From NCBI GenBank assembly GCA_965153455.1, contig OZ234494.1, positions 4,092,001-4,156,000 on the forward strand: a stretch of DNA of 64,000 nucleotides, written 5' to 3'. The DNA comes from Sphagnum compactum (taxonomy: Eukaryota > Bryophyta > Sphagnopsida > Sphagnales). Below are positions 12,852-25,122 of this stretch, one piece after another. The notes under the pieces are model-generated. The model worked only from the letters and a program-made list of their open reading frames with translations. It searched no databases and was not told the origin of the DNA. A program made the translations under genes and the position numbers. Each line of letters opens with the position of its first letter. Position 1 is the stretch's first letter.

Positions 12852-13220
12852 AGAATCCCCTGCAGTGCTAAGGATGTGATGAATTTGGATGAAGCAAAGT
12901 CAAAAGATGCCGGTTTGGCTCAGCGAAATGGTTTTGGCCCAGCATTTTTGGAAGACTTTGCTGAGCCCAGTGAAAGGCACAGTAAAGCGTAAGACCTCGA
13001 GAGAAGAGTACAAATAAATATGATCTAACTGCTGCTCTCTGTTTTTGATATGGCCGATGATAATGATTGGTTCAGGTGGTTTGGTATTAGTACTCTCTCC
13101 CACCTATTTGCAGTCCCAATTTTAGTTCTATGGGTGGCGTTGGGAAAAGGTAAATAACTAAGCTTGAATGTGAGAAGTATCTTTGTAGGGTCACATACTG
13201 AGCACCACTGGGGATGCTCT
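12852..13220 (+). mobile_element. Non-autonomous DNA transposon-like repeat, copy 1
   Basis: This stretch shares most of its sequence with 48414-48716, which lies in an intron. Shared blocks include 'atttggatgaagcaaagtca', 'gaaatggttttggcccagca', 'aaatatgatctaactgctgc' and 'atgattggttcaggtggttt'. The right end 'ctgagcaccactggggatgctc' is the inverted form of 'gagcatccccaatgttgctcag', which begins the other copy. Terminal inverted repeats, no ORF and a size near 0.37 kb indicate a MITE-like element. It sits just upstream of the leader of the LONGIFOLIA-type gene and could supply promoter sequence. Confidence 0.7.
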
Positions 13221-13564
13221 TATTGGTTTCTTTTTTCTCAGTGAGAAAGTGGTGGCGGTAGGAGGATGATGAGGTCGGTGGAGGTACTATGATGAAGCTG
13301 ATGCTGCGGAGTTAAATGCTGCTGCAGAGTAGTTTAATGATTGTTGTGCTGAGAGAAGTGGAGGACGCACTCCAGTGATATAGAGGAATAGTAGCGTACT
13401 CGGAGCCTCAACAACGATGAGCATCAGCAGGTTTTCCCCGACTTCCTCTTTTCTCATTTTCCATGAATCCTTGACATTGTCCTTCTTTCTCAGTTCTGCA
13501 TTGTTGTTGTTGTTGTTTTTTCTTTTCTTTTCCCTCGCTTTGCTTCCTGCTCAAGCTCTTCATG

Positions 13565-13705
13565 GTTCACATTCCCATTTACAAATTTCACAAAAACAAA
13601 CTTGAGGAACTTCCGGTTTCCTCCCATTCACAAATTTCACAAAAAGACACTTGAGGTTTCGTCCAGTTTGCCTCCCACTCACAAATTTCACACAAAACTT
13701 GTTGG
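13565..13705 (+). repeat. Short tandem repeat around 'acaaatttcacaaaaa'
   Basis: Three imperfect units of about 52-55 bp each contain 'cacaaatttcacaaaaa', 'acttgagg' and 'gtttcctccca'. They lie in the probable leader region of the downstream gene. Frames running through them are repeat products, not proteins. Confidence 0.8.
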
Positions 13706-14129
13706 AACTTTCCAGTTTCCAGAACTTGGTTCAAATCCATCATTTCTCCATCTACAACAACACAGAAAAGAACTGCAATATTTCCATCACTTTATTTAAT
13801 TTTTTCCGTGGAATTTTTTTTCATGATCTGGGTTCTCTCTGCTTCCGAGCTTTTTTTTTTTGGCAGTCCAGAAATTTGTTTTCTTGGAGCTTCAATATCT
13901 CTCATAATTATTTGTTAGATTGTTTTTCTCTATTGCAGATTGGGTCTGAAGAAGACATGGTGAGATTGCAAACTCTAAAATGAGGTACTTCTTCTTTCAT
14001 GACCCTTTCTCGGTTCAGTCTAAAACCCTTTTATGGTCTGAGGGGTTTTGTATGCACCCAGGCATTCTACTATTTTTCTCTCTCAAAGTCTCCCAAGTTC
14101 TCTTTGGAATTGCCATCTCAGGAGTGAAT

Positions 14130-14825
14130 CAAGCAAAGATTAGGATGAGGTTAGTGAGCTTTTTTTTCTTTGATTATGAGACACAAGAGAGTTTTGTTGC
14201 TCAATTACGATGAGATTAGTAAAGCTTTGATTATGAGACCAAGAGTTTCATTGCTTGATTAGGATGAGATTATTGAGCTGTTTTGGCTTTGATTATGCAA
14301 CACAAGAAAGTCTCATTGCTTGATTAGGATGAGATTAGTGAGCTTTATTGGCGTTGATTATGAGACTTGAGAGTTTTGTTGCTTGATTAGGATGGGATTA
14401 GTCAGCTTTTGTGGTTTTGAGTATGAGACAGACGTAAGTTTTGTTGCTTGATCAGGATGAGATTTGTGAGCTTTGTTGGCTTTGATTATGAGACAGAAGA
14501 TAGTGTTGTTGCTAGATCAGGATGCAATTAGTGAGCTTTTTTGGCTTCAATTAAGATGAGATTAGTGATTAGCTTTCATGGCTTTAATTAGGAGACAAAA
14601 AAGAGGTTTTGTTGCTCGATAAGGATGATATTAGTGACCTTTTTTTGCTTTGATTATGAGACAGAAGAGAGTTTCATTGATTGACTAGGATCAGATTAGT
14701 CAGCTTTTTCTGCTTTGATTATGAGACAGGAGAGTTTTATTGCTTGATTAGGATGAGATTAGTGACCTTTTGCTTTGATTATGAGACAAAAGAAAGTTTT
14801 TGTTGATCAATTAGGAAGAGAAGAT
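14130..14825 (+). repeat. Minisatellite, about eleven units of roughly 60 bp
   Basis: A degenerate unit built from 'ttgattaggatgagattagt', 'gagcttttttggctttgatt' and 'atgagacacaagagagtttc' is repeated about eleven times with point changes and small indels. It lies between a plausible leader exon (about 13940-13983, donor 'atgag|gtactt') and the first coding exon of the LONGIFOLIA-type gene at 15356. It is therefore probably inside a leader intron. Stops occur in every frame. Confidence 0.85.
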
Positions 14826-15355
14826 TTTCTCATTTCATGTTCACAAATGAATAGAGCATTTTTGGTTACTTGATGATCCAAGAATGTGTTCCTGGAGGAT
14901 AGAGGTTACAAAGGTGGGAGGAAATGGGTGAAATGGGAACAGGGACATCAAATTCTGCACAGGGCTAAATGATTATTGGGTTGTTGAAAACCAAGTGTAA
15001 AGTGCTTAAGAATTGAGAGCAATACAAGAGAAGGCAAAGTCTGAGATGGGATATGGTTTGCAATGCATAACAAACAGATCAGTGCATTGATCTGACTTTC
15101 TCCATGTCTTCCTCAAGGATGCGTTTCTTTTTACCCGCATCAAAGGGTATTGATAGCTATTTGTCCTTTCTTGGCCTCCTTGTTTGTACTCTTGAAACCT
15201 GTTTTGTACAGTTTGCTTACATCAGTGGGCTGATGTACTGAAGAAATGAACACTTTCCAATGCAGAGGCACTCATAAGTGCAGTGATTCTGTGCTTGAAA
15301 TGCTTGTGGGATTGGCATCCCAATTGCAAAGGATTACAGCCCTGATACTGTAATC

Positions 15356-18300
15356 ATGCCAACACAACCAAGCTTGCTGAAAGCTGTAACTGATGATCAC
15401 AGGGTCTTTGAGAAGGATATAGGTTGTATGACAGGAATACACCAGATCTTTGACTGCCACCCTAACCTAACCGATCAGAGCTATGGCTCCTGGTGCAGTG
15501 GCACTCACAATGGTTCATCCTACCTCTCACAAACTGATGAAATCAAAACATGTCTTGCCTCTGAAAATTAATGAACATGGAAATTATGGCTAGAAAAAAC
15601 TAACCTGCATCTTTTTTCTCCTTGATCAGGATAAATTGTGGCCACAGCTTCTGGAAAGTCATGCCATGGGCTTCCGTCCAATCTTGTTTGTAATATGGTA
15701 TGTCCCCCCTCCCACATCACATCTATTCCCTATGTCATGGACAGAGATATTCCATCAATCTTCTTCGACCAAGCAAGTCGGAGATTTTTACTTCTCTAAT
15801 TCGATAGTGCTCATCATTTCTGCAGTCAGTTGACAGTTGGTGGAGAGCATCACTGGACAAGCCTGACCGGCAGAAGCAAGGACCATTCCTTTTGAATCAG
15901 TTGTCCTCAGGCCTTGGCAATTTGAAAAAGTCGAGTTTAGTCACAAGTTCTGGAAGAGATAAGACAGATCTGCCCTGTGAACGACGAAGAATGGCACAGC
16001 TGATGGATGTTCAATCAGACTTACCATGCTTGTGTTCTGCTAATACAAGAACTGGTTTACATCCGCATATTAACAAGGGATGCCAGATGCAGTTTTTGTT
16101 GGATTCAATGGAGAAAGATCTCACTATGCTTGCAAATGATGAAAACTTCTCAACCCTGGGGAGGTGCTTTGGAGGGAATGAGGTATCCAGGCTTACTGTG
16201 GAACTGGATGATGGACCTTTGATATCTGCCTCCAGTAGCAGTCGTCGAAAAATGTCTCCCAATGCTCCAGGTTCATACAAGCCACTTGACAATACGCATT
16301 GCTTGAAGGAGTTCAGAGATCCCTGCCCACCAGGTTTTGACTTCAAGGATGTCCTCCAAGCTTCTTGGCAAGTTAGAGATACCTCTTCTGATGTATGCAA
16401 AGACCTCCCTTGTGCAGCACCATATCCTGGTCTTTCTGATGACACAGATGTTGCTGTAAAAAACAGCTCCTCAGGTGCAAGAGGTGATCACCAGGAAACT
16501 GCTAGATGTCAGGAAACAAATGTGGTGGCGAGGCTCATGGGGCTTGAGAAGTTTCCAAGTTTTGCAGTATTGAAGATTCCATCGCAAAAACCTGTTTTCT
16601 CCAAAACACAATCAAGAGAGGCAGAACTGATTCAAGACTTGTTACAGCATACACCCACTGATTTGTCTGGGTCACCCCAAGCGAGATTATTGGATGAATC
16701 CAGTCAGATGTCTGATAGAGGAGGATCAGGGAGCTGTCAGATTCAAGAGCAAAGGAACACTCACTCAGGTGAAGCTCATGAGCTGAGGTTGAGATCTCCA
16801 TCTTCTCAGTCACCAAAGTTTATGGAACGGATGCCTCTGGTGTTCAAACAGAAAGACACTTGTAATGCCATGAAGACCAGGCTTGCACAAACTGGTAAAC
16901 GATTGTCAGAAGAAAACTTGACAGTTGTACAGAAGTCAGATTACTCAACCAGACATGAACCACTCTATGGTGACATGGCTCAGCTTGTGCGTCAACTTCG
17001 GTTAAGGAACTCAGTTCAAGAGCGCAAGGCCCTAAAGCAAATCCTCGAGGCCATGAAGTTGAAGGGTCTATTACACCCACCAAATCACAAGCTAGTCCAA
17101 GACCTCAAATCCAAAACATACCCCATAATGCCAAAAGAACATCTGCAGCCACAGTGGTGCGAGTTAAACCAACAGCCCGTTGATTCATCAAAGCTCACTA
17201 CTACAATTTTGAACAAGGGTCACACAGACCTTGAACACAAAGAGACTTCCAGACTTGGGCCCCAGGAGTACTCGATGAGTTTGAACACAAGAACTCCTGA
17301 GCAGATGATACAAGAACCTGAGAAGGTCAAGTCAGTTTTGTTGGAAACTAACTTACAAATTGTAAAGAATGATCCCTCCATCATTGTAATGAGGTCAGTG
17401 AAGACAAAGGTTGTATCAAAGCTAGATGCTCCAAAACATACATCACTCACATACACCACTCCTGCCCACAGTGAGAATGGGTAAACCCTCCTTACTCTTC
17501 TTGAGCATTTGGGCTTCATTCAGAGTTTTAACAAATAAGATTATGGTGTGCTAGCAGTACTGAAATTGTGTAGATGGGATGTCTTTCACAGGGGGCCAAT
17601 CAAGACTGCTGAAAGAAAACCTCAAAGGGCACAAGCAAGGAGCAACAACAGATCCTCAAAAGATGGACTGAATGTGAGCCAGAAACCTTGTTGGTTGCGT
17701 CTGAATAGTTCTACTCCAACTATCAAATCCATTATGTCCACAGGAAGAGAACCAAACATACAGAAATCCAGGCCACAATGCCAATGCAGATTTGGGAGTA
17801 CAAGAATAGGAGAGAAAAGGAATCTGCAAGGACAGAATTCTCCTCTCAAGGACCATGAAGAATGTAGGCTCATAAAGTTAACATCTGAGTTACAAAAGAC
17901 GAAAGAGTCCTTGAAGGCTAAAGCTAGCATTGACCCCAATACAATGAGGTCAAGAAAAGCAGCTTTAGCTGATTCACAACTCAAGCCCAGAATCCCAGAT
18001 ACTTCAAGAAAGCCACAGAGAAATTTTGGGGCTTTTGTAGGGTTGGCAAGTCACAAACGCAAGCCATTTAACCCCAGTGACTCTCCTCAACATATTACCA
18101 AGATGCAAACATTGGTGCATCACACAGATAAAAGTACGTCTGTTATCCCTAGGAGAAGACTGCACTAGAGGAGTTTAGCAATTTACACCACTGGAAGTTT
18201 CTTCTATATTTTGACAAGTAACATAATAGTCAAAGCTCTGAGATAGCTCAACACCAGTGGTTGTTGATGTTTGAGTATTCCTTCACTACTTAGGATCCAG

Positions 18301-20079
18301 GATGAAATCCTCTGGGTATGTGTATTTTGCAGTCACTGCAGAACATGAGAAGGCTTCAAAGGTTCAATCAGGGGTTCAAGAATCCAGGAATGCTGGAACA
18401 GTGCAAGTCATCGAAGGTGAGGCTTTGAACCACAGCGAAGATCTCTGCCTCCAGAATCCAGATGTTCTAGGTTTTTCAGGCAACATGAGATCATGTGATG
18501 TACGAGCAGAATTAGAGGTGAGAATGCTAATCATATCTCCCTGAACTTCTCCTTTGTTCTCTTTAGAATTGCATGAATCTTTTGGTTTCAAATTAAGCCA
18601 CCTAATATAAGCTAGGATTTTACAAACTGCTTAGCAGGTGGCAAGTGCAGAAGTGATGAAAGACAACAACGTTACCGCTAATGAGGGAGGAGAGGTGTCA
18701 GAGTTGCAAAGTTCACCAAATTCTCTGGGGGAAAAGTTTGAATTGAACAAGAGCCTGCCAATGGTGGGTGGGATGGAGCACAGTAGCCCTCTGTATGTCC
18801 TTAGTAACACAGGTGTTGAGAATGAGCGACCAAACCCTAGTCCACAAAATTGCACCAGCACCGGGATCAATCTCCGAGGTAGCAGGCATCCCAAAACAAG
18901 CATTTCACATTCTTTTGTTCATTGAGAAAACTAGTGCAGTTGGTCCATGATCCAACCTACAGCTAACAGAGATTTCTGCAGCAATGTTGGACTTGTATAG
19001 TTCTTGTGTATTATCTTAGCAGTTGTGTTTTTGATGCATCAGAAAGCAACAGCAGATGCAGGAGTTTGGTTGAGAATGTCGATAAAGAAGAGTCTGCCAG
19101 CACAGTGAGGAAGAAATTGTGTTTTGAGATTGATTCCAACAAACAGCAGGAGGAGCTCCATGCACAAGTCAAGACTTCTGGCGTAGAGATCGAGCTGCCA
19201 TTTGACAGTAAGAACAGGACTGTCGCAATCTTAGGCACGACAAGCATTCCAGGAACATCATTGAAGAACAGAGAAGAGGAAATGCAATTCGTCCGCGACT
19301 TGCTAGTTGTTTCAGAACTCACAAAGGAGCTCCCCGTCGCTTTTGCGCACACTAAAATTACCGATCCCGCAAGTATACTTGTTCGCTCACAGCAACGGCG
19401 AAGAAGAAAAGACGATGACAAAAAACCGCCACATAATCGCAACAATACTCCCGATGGAGGATGTCCGAAGAGCAAAGACCGTTCAACGAAAGAGAAAAGG
19501 AAGACGAAAAAGGAAAAAAAGAATGAGATTCTCGACCGACGCTTACTTTATAATGCCGTAAGCGAGGTCGCATCAACGAAACTCCCGCTGTTCTTGAACC
19601 CGGATCTATCATGGACAACAACAAACTTACTCCCGCTGTTCTTGAAACAGGATCTACAAGGGACAACAAGCAGCTTTGCTCAACAGCCGCAGCAGCAGCA
19701 GCAGGAGGAGGAGGTTTCAGTCCAAGAACCGATGATGGCGCAAAGATGGACGGAACCGACGACCGCGCAGAGATTTGCGCAAGAAGTGTGGAAGGAGTTG
19801 CAACAGATTCCATGCGGGCAATTTGACGACGTTCACGACACCGTCCAAAGCGCTCTGCAGAAAGACATGGGAGAGAAGCTCCGACAGAGCTATTCGGAAT
19901 TCAGAGTGGAGATCACAGAGGTGGGACTGGAAGTGGAGCGTAGAATTTTCAAGGATCTTGTGCAAGGAGTTGTGGCGGAGTGTTTTCGGACACAAGAGCC
20001 ACAGCAGCAGCAGCAGCAGCCGCAGCAGCTGACGAGCACCAACGAGAGCACAACGAGAGCTCCAAAAGAAGAACACTAA
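15356..20079 (+). CDS. LONGIFOLIA/TON1-recruiting-motif (TRM) family protein
   Basis: The family (Arabidopsis LNG1/LNG2, TRM1/TRM2) promotes polar cell elongation and acts at cortical microtubules with TON1. The first exon, from the ATG at 15356, encodes the N-terminal motif 'DDHRVFEKDIGCMTGIHQIF', like the family's 'DENPNLQKQ.GCMNGIFQLF'. The main exon (about 15826-17480) carries 'NVVARLMGLEKF' (16518-16553), then 'ALKQILEAMKLKGLL' near 17030 and 'SIIVMRSVKTK' near 17380. Further exons are 17592-18133, 18294-18517 and 18638-18878; the last covers about 19020-20079. It encodes a DUF4378-like C-terminus ('LLYNAVSEV', then 'EVERRIFKDLVQGVVAECF') with two glutamine-rich runs (19686-19706, 19999-20025). 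Phases agree at three junctions. Two are unresolved: exon 1 to the main exon, and 18878 to the last exon. One proposed boundary there is probably wrong. Confidence 0.85.
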
Positions 20080-20366
20080 CGCAAAAGATGTTCCTAAAAG
20101 AAGACTCCTGACGCAAAAGAAGTTCCAAACTCCAATACTCGAAAGCTCCTTGTAGTTTTGGTGAAGCATTTCTTTAGGCTTTTGGGGGTGAAGCATTTCT
20201 TTCTTTCTTTCTTTCTTTCATTGGGTTTGTGTTCTGTACAAAGTCTTAGTATGTAAAATTATGCCAGGTCAGCATTTCTTTTTTCCCCAATATTTTTTGC
20301 TTTTCTTTCTTAATACTCTTTTGACTCTTGAGTCCTCATTTTTCATATTTGGCTTTTACCCCTCAC

Positions 20367-20690
20367 TTAATGGTACCTCCACACCTAGTGTCACCGGGGC
20401 CGCCAAAACGAAAAATAATACTCATTTACACCTAGTGTTAGCCATATCATAAAGTCCTACGTGGAATGTGATGTGGCATTTTTCAAAGTAAAATGTTATC
20501 GTTGGTGTTATGTTAAATGTTATCAATTTAACGGTACCTCTACACCTAGTGTCATCGGGGCCGCCAAAATGAAAAATAGTACTCATTTACACCTAGTGTT
20601 AGCCATAGCATAAAGTCCTACGTGGAATGTGATGTGGCATTTTTCAAACTAAAAATGTTATCATTGGTGTTATGTTACCTCAAAGTGATA
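20367..20690 (+). repeat. Two tandem copies of a 161-bp repeat
   Basis: The block starting 'ttaatggtacctccacacct' recurs 161 bp later as 'ttaacggtacctctacacct', with nearly identical interiors ('ggggccgccaaaa', 'ctcatttacacctagtgtta', 'cctacgtggaatgtgatgtg'). Each unit also contains an internal repeat of 'cacctagtgt'. It starts about 290 bp beyond the stop codon of the LONGIFOLIA-type gene and has no coding capacity. It may be a tandemly inserted or duplicated MITE. Confidence 0.85.
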
Positions 20691-20699
20691 AAAAAATAT

Positions 20700-23600
20700 A
20701 TCAACACATAAAAAGGGCATGGATGTTGACTACATAGCAAATAATTATCTCTAGAAGTGCTTATCTTAAGGTGATTGTGTTGAGAGCCTATTGGCGAAAA
20801 CTCACATATAGGAATGTGCTTAAGTGGTTATGTTCTTTTTCAAGCTAAAGCTTATGTGATTATTGGATGCAAGCGAACAAAGAAAAGCTATTTCAACAAA
20901 AAATTTAAAGGACAATATTATGTAGCAATTTTTTTTTAAAATCACCTACCCAAAACACATATCAAGTTGACCAAAGTAATCGAAGAATTCTATTATGGTT
21001 AATTTAGGGTTTTCAATGACATGTTTTTGTAGAAGTAGCCATCATTGAACATCAAGTGACCATAGCAATCAAAAAAACAAATTGCAACCCAAGTATATGG
21101 TTTTCAATGACACGTTTTTAGAAAGGTAATCGTCCTTGAACATCAAGCCACCAAAGTAAGTATAGACCCTTCCACCTTACATGAATGGTTTTCAATGACG
21201 TATTTATGTAAAAATAACAATCCATGAACATCAAGCCACCAAATTTATCAAAGAATTTTGTTGTGACTACTCTAAATTTTTCAATGAGTTTTTTTCTTTT
21301 TGTGGAGAATTAACCATTGTCGAAAGAATCAAGTCAACAAAACAATCAAAGAATTATAATATGGTTAATGTATGGGATATTGTAAGGATCTCATTTCAAA
21401 AGGTGATTTTTGGTCCTTATGTGTATGATTGATTGCGATTGATTATCGTTTGCAACAGAACCCAAATCATTGAGTGTTTACATTTCACTAGTATAACCAA
21501 AGCTCAAAATTAAAATTTGGTGTCTTTTTTTTGGGGAAAAAATAAATATATCTATATATATATATATATATATGGTCTTCATAAAAATCCACAAAAAGTT
21601 TCAAACACTTATTCAAAGATGGCGTATTTCTACAAGACTATTTTAGAAAATTTCAAATTTGATCCCAAATGTGTTTTGTGAATTCCTACGTATTCTAATA
21701 TTTGGCAACGGTTTTAAAATGGTCAAAACAAGAAACAAGAATAACAAAATCATCCTCTAATTGAAGCAAGACATAATGATTTTTTGTCTATAAGGGTCCC
21801 AACAACATGCACAATCTGGACACACACATTTCAAAGCATCTATACTCAACAAACTAATGAAATTTGAACCTTGATCCCAAAAGGATCCTACCTCTTTAGT
21901 TTAAGCCCTACCCTACACCCAAAACTTCAATCAAATAACAAGTTGAAAGCACAAGCAAAAAATGGATTTGGGTTTTATCTTTGAATTTGTCTTGGAATGT
22001 GGACATGTGAAACAATTAACAATCACCATTGAGAAAAGGTATGAATTAGAAGGCATATGTTTTCTTTCAATATGCATTTAAACAATGATGTGATTTTGTT
22101 TCTACAATCAATCCATTGGAACCAACCTCTTTACAATGTATTGTGAAACAAAAAAAGGGTACATTATTGTGCAAACTTAAATATTCCATGTGCCAATTAT
22201 AAAAATGGAAGAATACAAGAAAAAATTAGCAAAATGAATATCGCATAGGGGTTCATAATTAACTTTGGTACTACCAATAGTTGGATTGTCCTCAACTGTT
22301 TTCACAACTAAGGTTTTGTGTATTCATTCAAAGTTCTCTCTTGAAAGGCAACAACATTGTGATTTAGTGTGTCTTTATTTTTCAAAGATTTTGTTACTCT
22401 TTCATTCAATGAGTTTATTATTTCTAGTTAGCAATTATGGCTTTAGGAAAAATATTTGTACATTCTAATAGATAGACATTCAATTTTGCCCATCAAATTC
22501 AAGTCATTGAAAGGTTAAACAACCAAGTTTGTATCACTCACAAAAGGGAGCCTATTTTTGCATGAGTTGCATGGTAACACCATTTTTCAAAGGCTTCATG
22601 AAAATTGTCACAACATTTGTCCCAAATTAACTAGACAAGCTTGTTCATCACATCAATTTCATTCATGCCCCCATGTTCAACAAAACTTTAAACAATTGTC
22701 GATTTGTCAAATTGTAAAAATTCATTACTATCACAACTCTTTACATGTTAAAAAAATGGGGAGCCTTTTTCACACTTCAATCACATAAACATGAGCTCAA
22801 CTTGGTTGTCAATGCTTGGACTCCATTTGTACTTGTTAAAATCAATTAATATTTTGCACAACAACATTTATGGCCCACAAAATGATCATGAACATTGTCA
22901 TTCTAGCATGTTCCAACCCATGGAATCTTATAATGTTTGTGAATGTAGTTCACCACCTAGAGAAATAGGAAAAAATTCTTAAAGTTTTCAAAATCTATCA
23001 TCAGGCAGCCTTGTTATAACAATGGAATATTGCCACAAATTGCAAATAGTTTTCCTTCTTTTCCACCTTGTCACCATTTACAACTTGAACAACAATAATG
23101 TCATGTCCTCCAAATCCATTGCACATGAACATTAGTAGCATAAAAACAATATTACCCAATAAGAACTTTACTTTTAGCCTTGGTGCACTTGTTGATTCTA
23201 AAATGTTTGATGAAGGACTTTGGTTTTGGGATCAAAAGTTTACCCCTCCCCCTCAATGTTAAAAAAAACATTTCATCTAAGTAAATTTTCATTTTTTTGT
23301 CCTAATTTTCACAAACTAATTTAAACGAAAAAAACCTTATACAATTCATCAATCCTAAAATATCTCATATATCTCCCATTTACATCTCTTTGGTTTTAAA
23401 AGAAAATTAAATTCACTATATTCTACTTTTAAAATAGGATCTATGAAGCAGGCTTGTGGTGTGGGTGATGTTTCTAAAACTATGATGTTTTTGTCTTTTG
23501 AAGTTATAAAAATAACAAACAACATCAACGAGGGTTATGGACTAAATGATCGACCAATAGAGCTTGCTAGTGAGTTTGCAATTATGTTACACATAAAAGG

Positions 23601-24480
23601 ATTGAACATGTTACAAATCCAAAAAAAGAAAAGAGGTAGAACTTGATGTTGGGTGGGAGATTCAAGTGCACCATTAGCAACAAAAAAAACACCTAGCTAT
23701 GGAACACAAAGAAGAGAAACTTGAAAGTCAAACAAATTACCATGCCAATTGATTGCAAAGTATGGGCCAAAAAAAATTGAACACACATTTCAAAAATTTG
23801 CAAGATTTGATTCTTACTTGCAAGTAAGAATCACATCTTGATTTGAACATTTTTTATGAGTAGTATCACTAATTGGGTTGCCCATGGTTTCCATGCTTTA
23901 TGACTACTATAAAGATTAGTGTTGAAAACTTCAATCTTATGTAAAATGTCTTTGCATGTATATCCAGTTTAGGTCAAGTGTAAAATATTTCACTTATGTG
24001 TAATGTCTTTGAAATAAATGCATTTGTATTAATGCTTAGATCAATGTGGACATCAATGTACAGAATTTTTCGTGCTCACTAACCGAAATCCGAGCATGCC
24101 AAATTTTAGTCCTTTGGACGTCATTTTTGAATTGGCTAGGTGATAAAATTGCTTGCATAATAAACCTTTATAAAAATTAAAATATATTAAAAATGCATTT
24201 ATAGATTCCCTTAATTAAAAAATTACAAAGGCAATAAAATATGTTGTAATATGTTATATGAAATCCATTAATAAATATGTAAAAATATATATATTAGCAT
24301 GTTCATCCCATAAAAGGAGGTAAATGCACAGACTTTGCCTTTTCAAAATTTTGAAAAAGAGTTGATGACAAAGTTGGAAAAAAAAAAAAAAAGAGAGAGA
24401 GAGAGAAAAGAAGAAAAGGGCAGCTGAGGAAAAATGGGCAGCTGGGGAAGCTGTACCCGCCATCGAAAGAATAACGGATT
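20700..24480. other. Gene-free AT-rich DNA
   Basis: No exon, domain or RNA gene recognised. Four or five phrases of the form 'tttcaatgacatgtttttgt ... aaca-tcaagtgaccatagcaatc' between about 21000 and 21370 repeat with a spacing near 100 bp, so a degenerate tandem array is present. An AT microsatellite lies at 21545-21573. The longest frames (60-76 codons) show no conserved features. Confidence 0.5.
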
Positions 24481-24539
24481 TCCGATTTACTTACGTAATA
24501 GTTTTACTGAAACATTTTTTTGACGGGCAGATGTAGTGT

Positions 24540-24860
24540 CAGGCGTTATAAGGAATGCTGCTGACCGTCTAGTTGGCGGCCATCATAGGCTTTTCTGCCA
24601 GGTGTCTGCCTACGTAATAAGCAATCAGCCCCGTCTAATGGGCGGACCACATATGTTCTGCCAGCTGTAAACACACGTGGAACACCTCTCTGGTCTAGTT
24701 GTCTGCCACGTGGATCGTCCATCAGGTATTAAAGCCTACATAGGATAAGCCACCCGCCTGCATAGCTGGCGGCCACATAAGCTATCACGCCATGTGATAT
24801 AAGCCTACATAGCACACTGGACCCTTCCACGTGTACATCTCCCAAACCTCATCACAGTCA
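24540..24860 (+). promoter_or_regulatory. Repetitive GC-rich LSM1 upstream region with G-box cores
   Basis: Between about 24540 and 24860 four degenerate units of 60-75 bp share phrases such as 'ctagttggcggccatcatag', 'ctaatgggcggaccacatat' and 'gcatagctggcggccacata'. ACGTG cores occur at 24675 ('cacacgtgg'), near 24707 ('gccacgtggatc') and near 24829 ('ccacgtgtac'). Composition is clearly GC-richer than the flanks and the LSM1 start codon lies at 25123, so this is the likely proximal promoter and leader. ACGTG cores are known bZIP/bHLH binding sites; regulation of this gene by them is inference only. Confidence 0.45.
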
Positions 24861-25122
24861 GTCACCGGTAGGTAGGATTGTCCCCTGGATATTTGAGTAG
24901 GAGGAGCGACCTCTGGTCCGAAGGACGGGGAGCGCAAAAGGGGAAGGGCGAGAAAGGGGAAGGGATGAGGAGGGAGAAGAAGGAGAAACCCTCGCAAAGA
25001 AGTGATCTTGTGGTTGGCTCCGTGGTGTATAGGAAGCTCCTGTGGATGTTTTCCGGGACGTGGGTATGTGAGAAAAGAGCTTGAGAAGCTGGAGAACAGC
25101 ATCTAGCTGCTGGAGAAAGGGG

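Noticed and set aside
17622-17984. 120-codon and other minus-strand frames opposite the LONGIFOLIA-type exons
   Set aside because: Antisense shadows of exons that match a known family on the plus strand.
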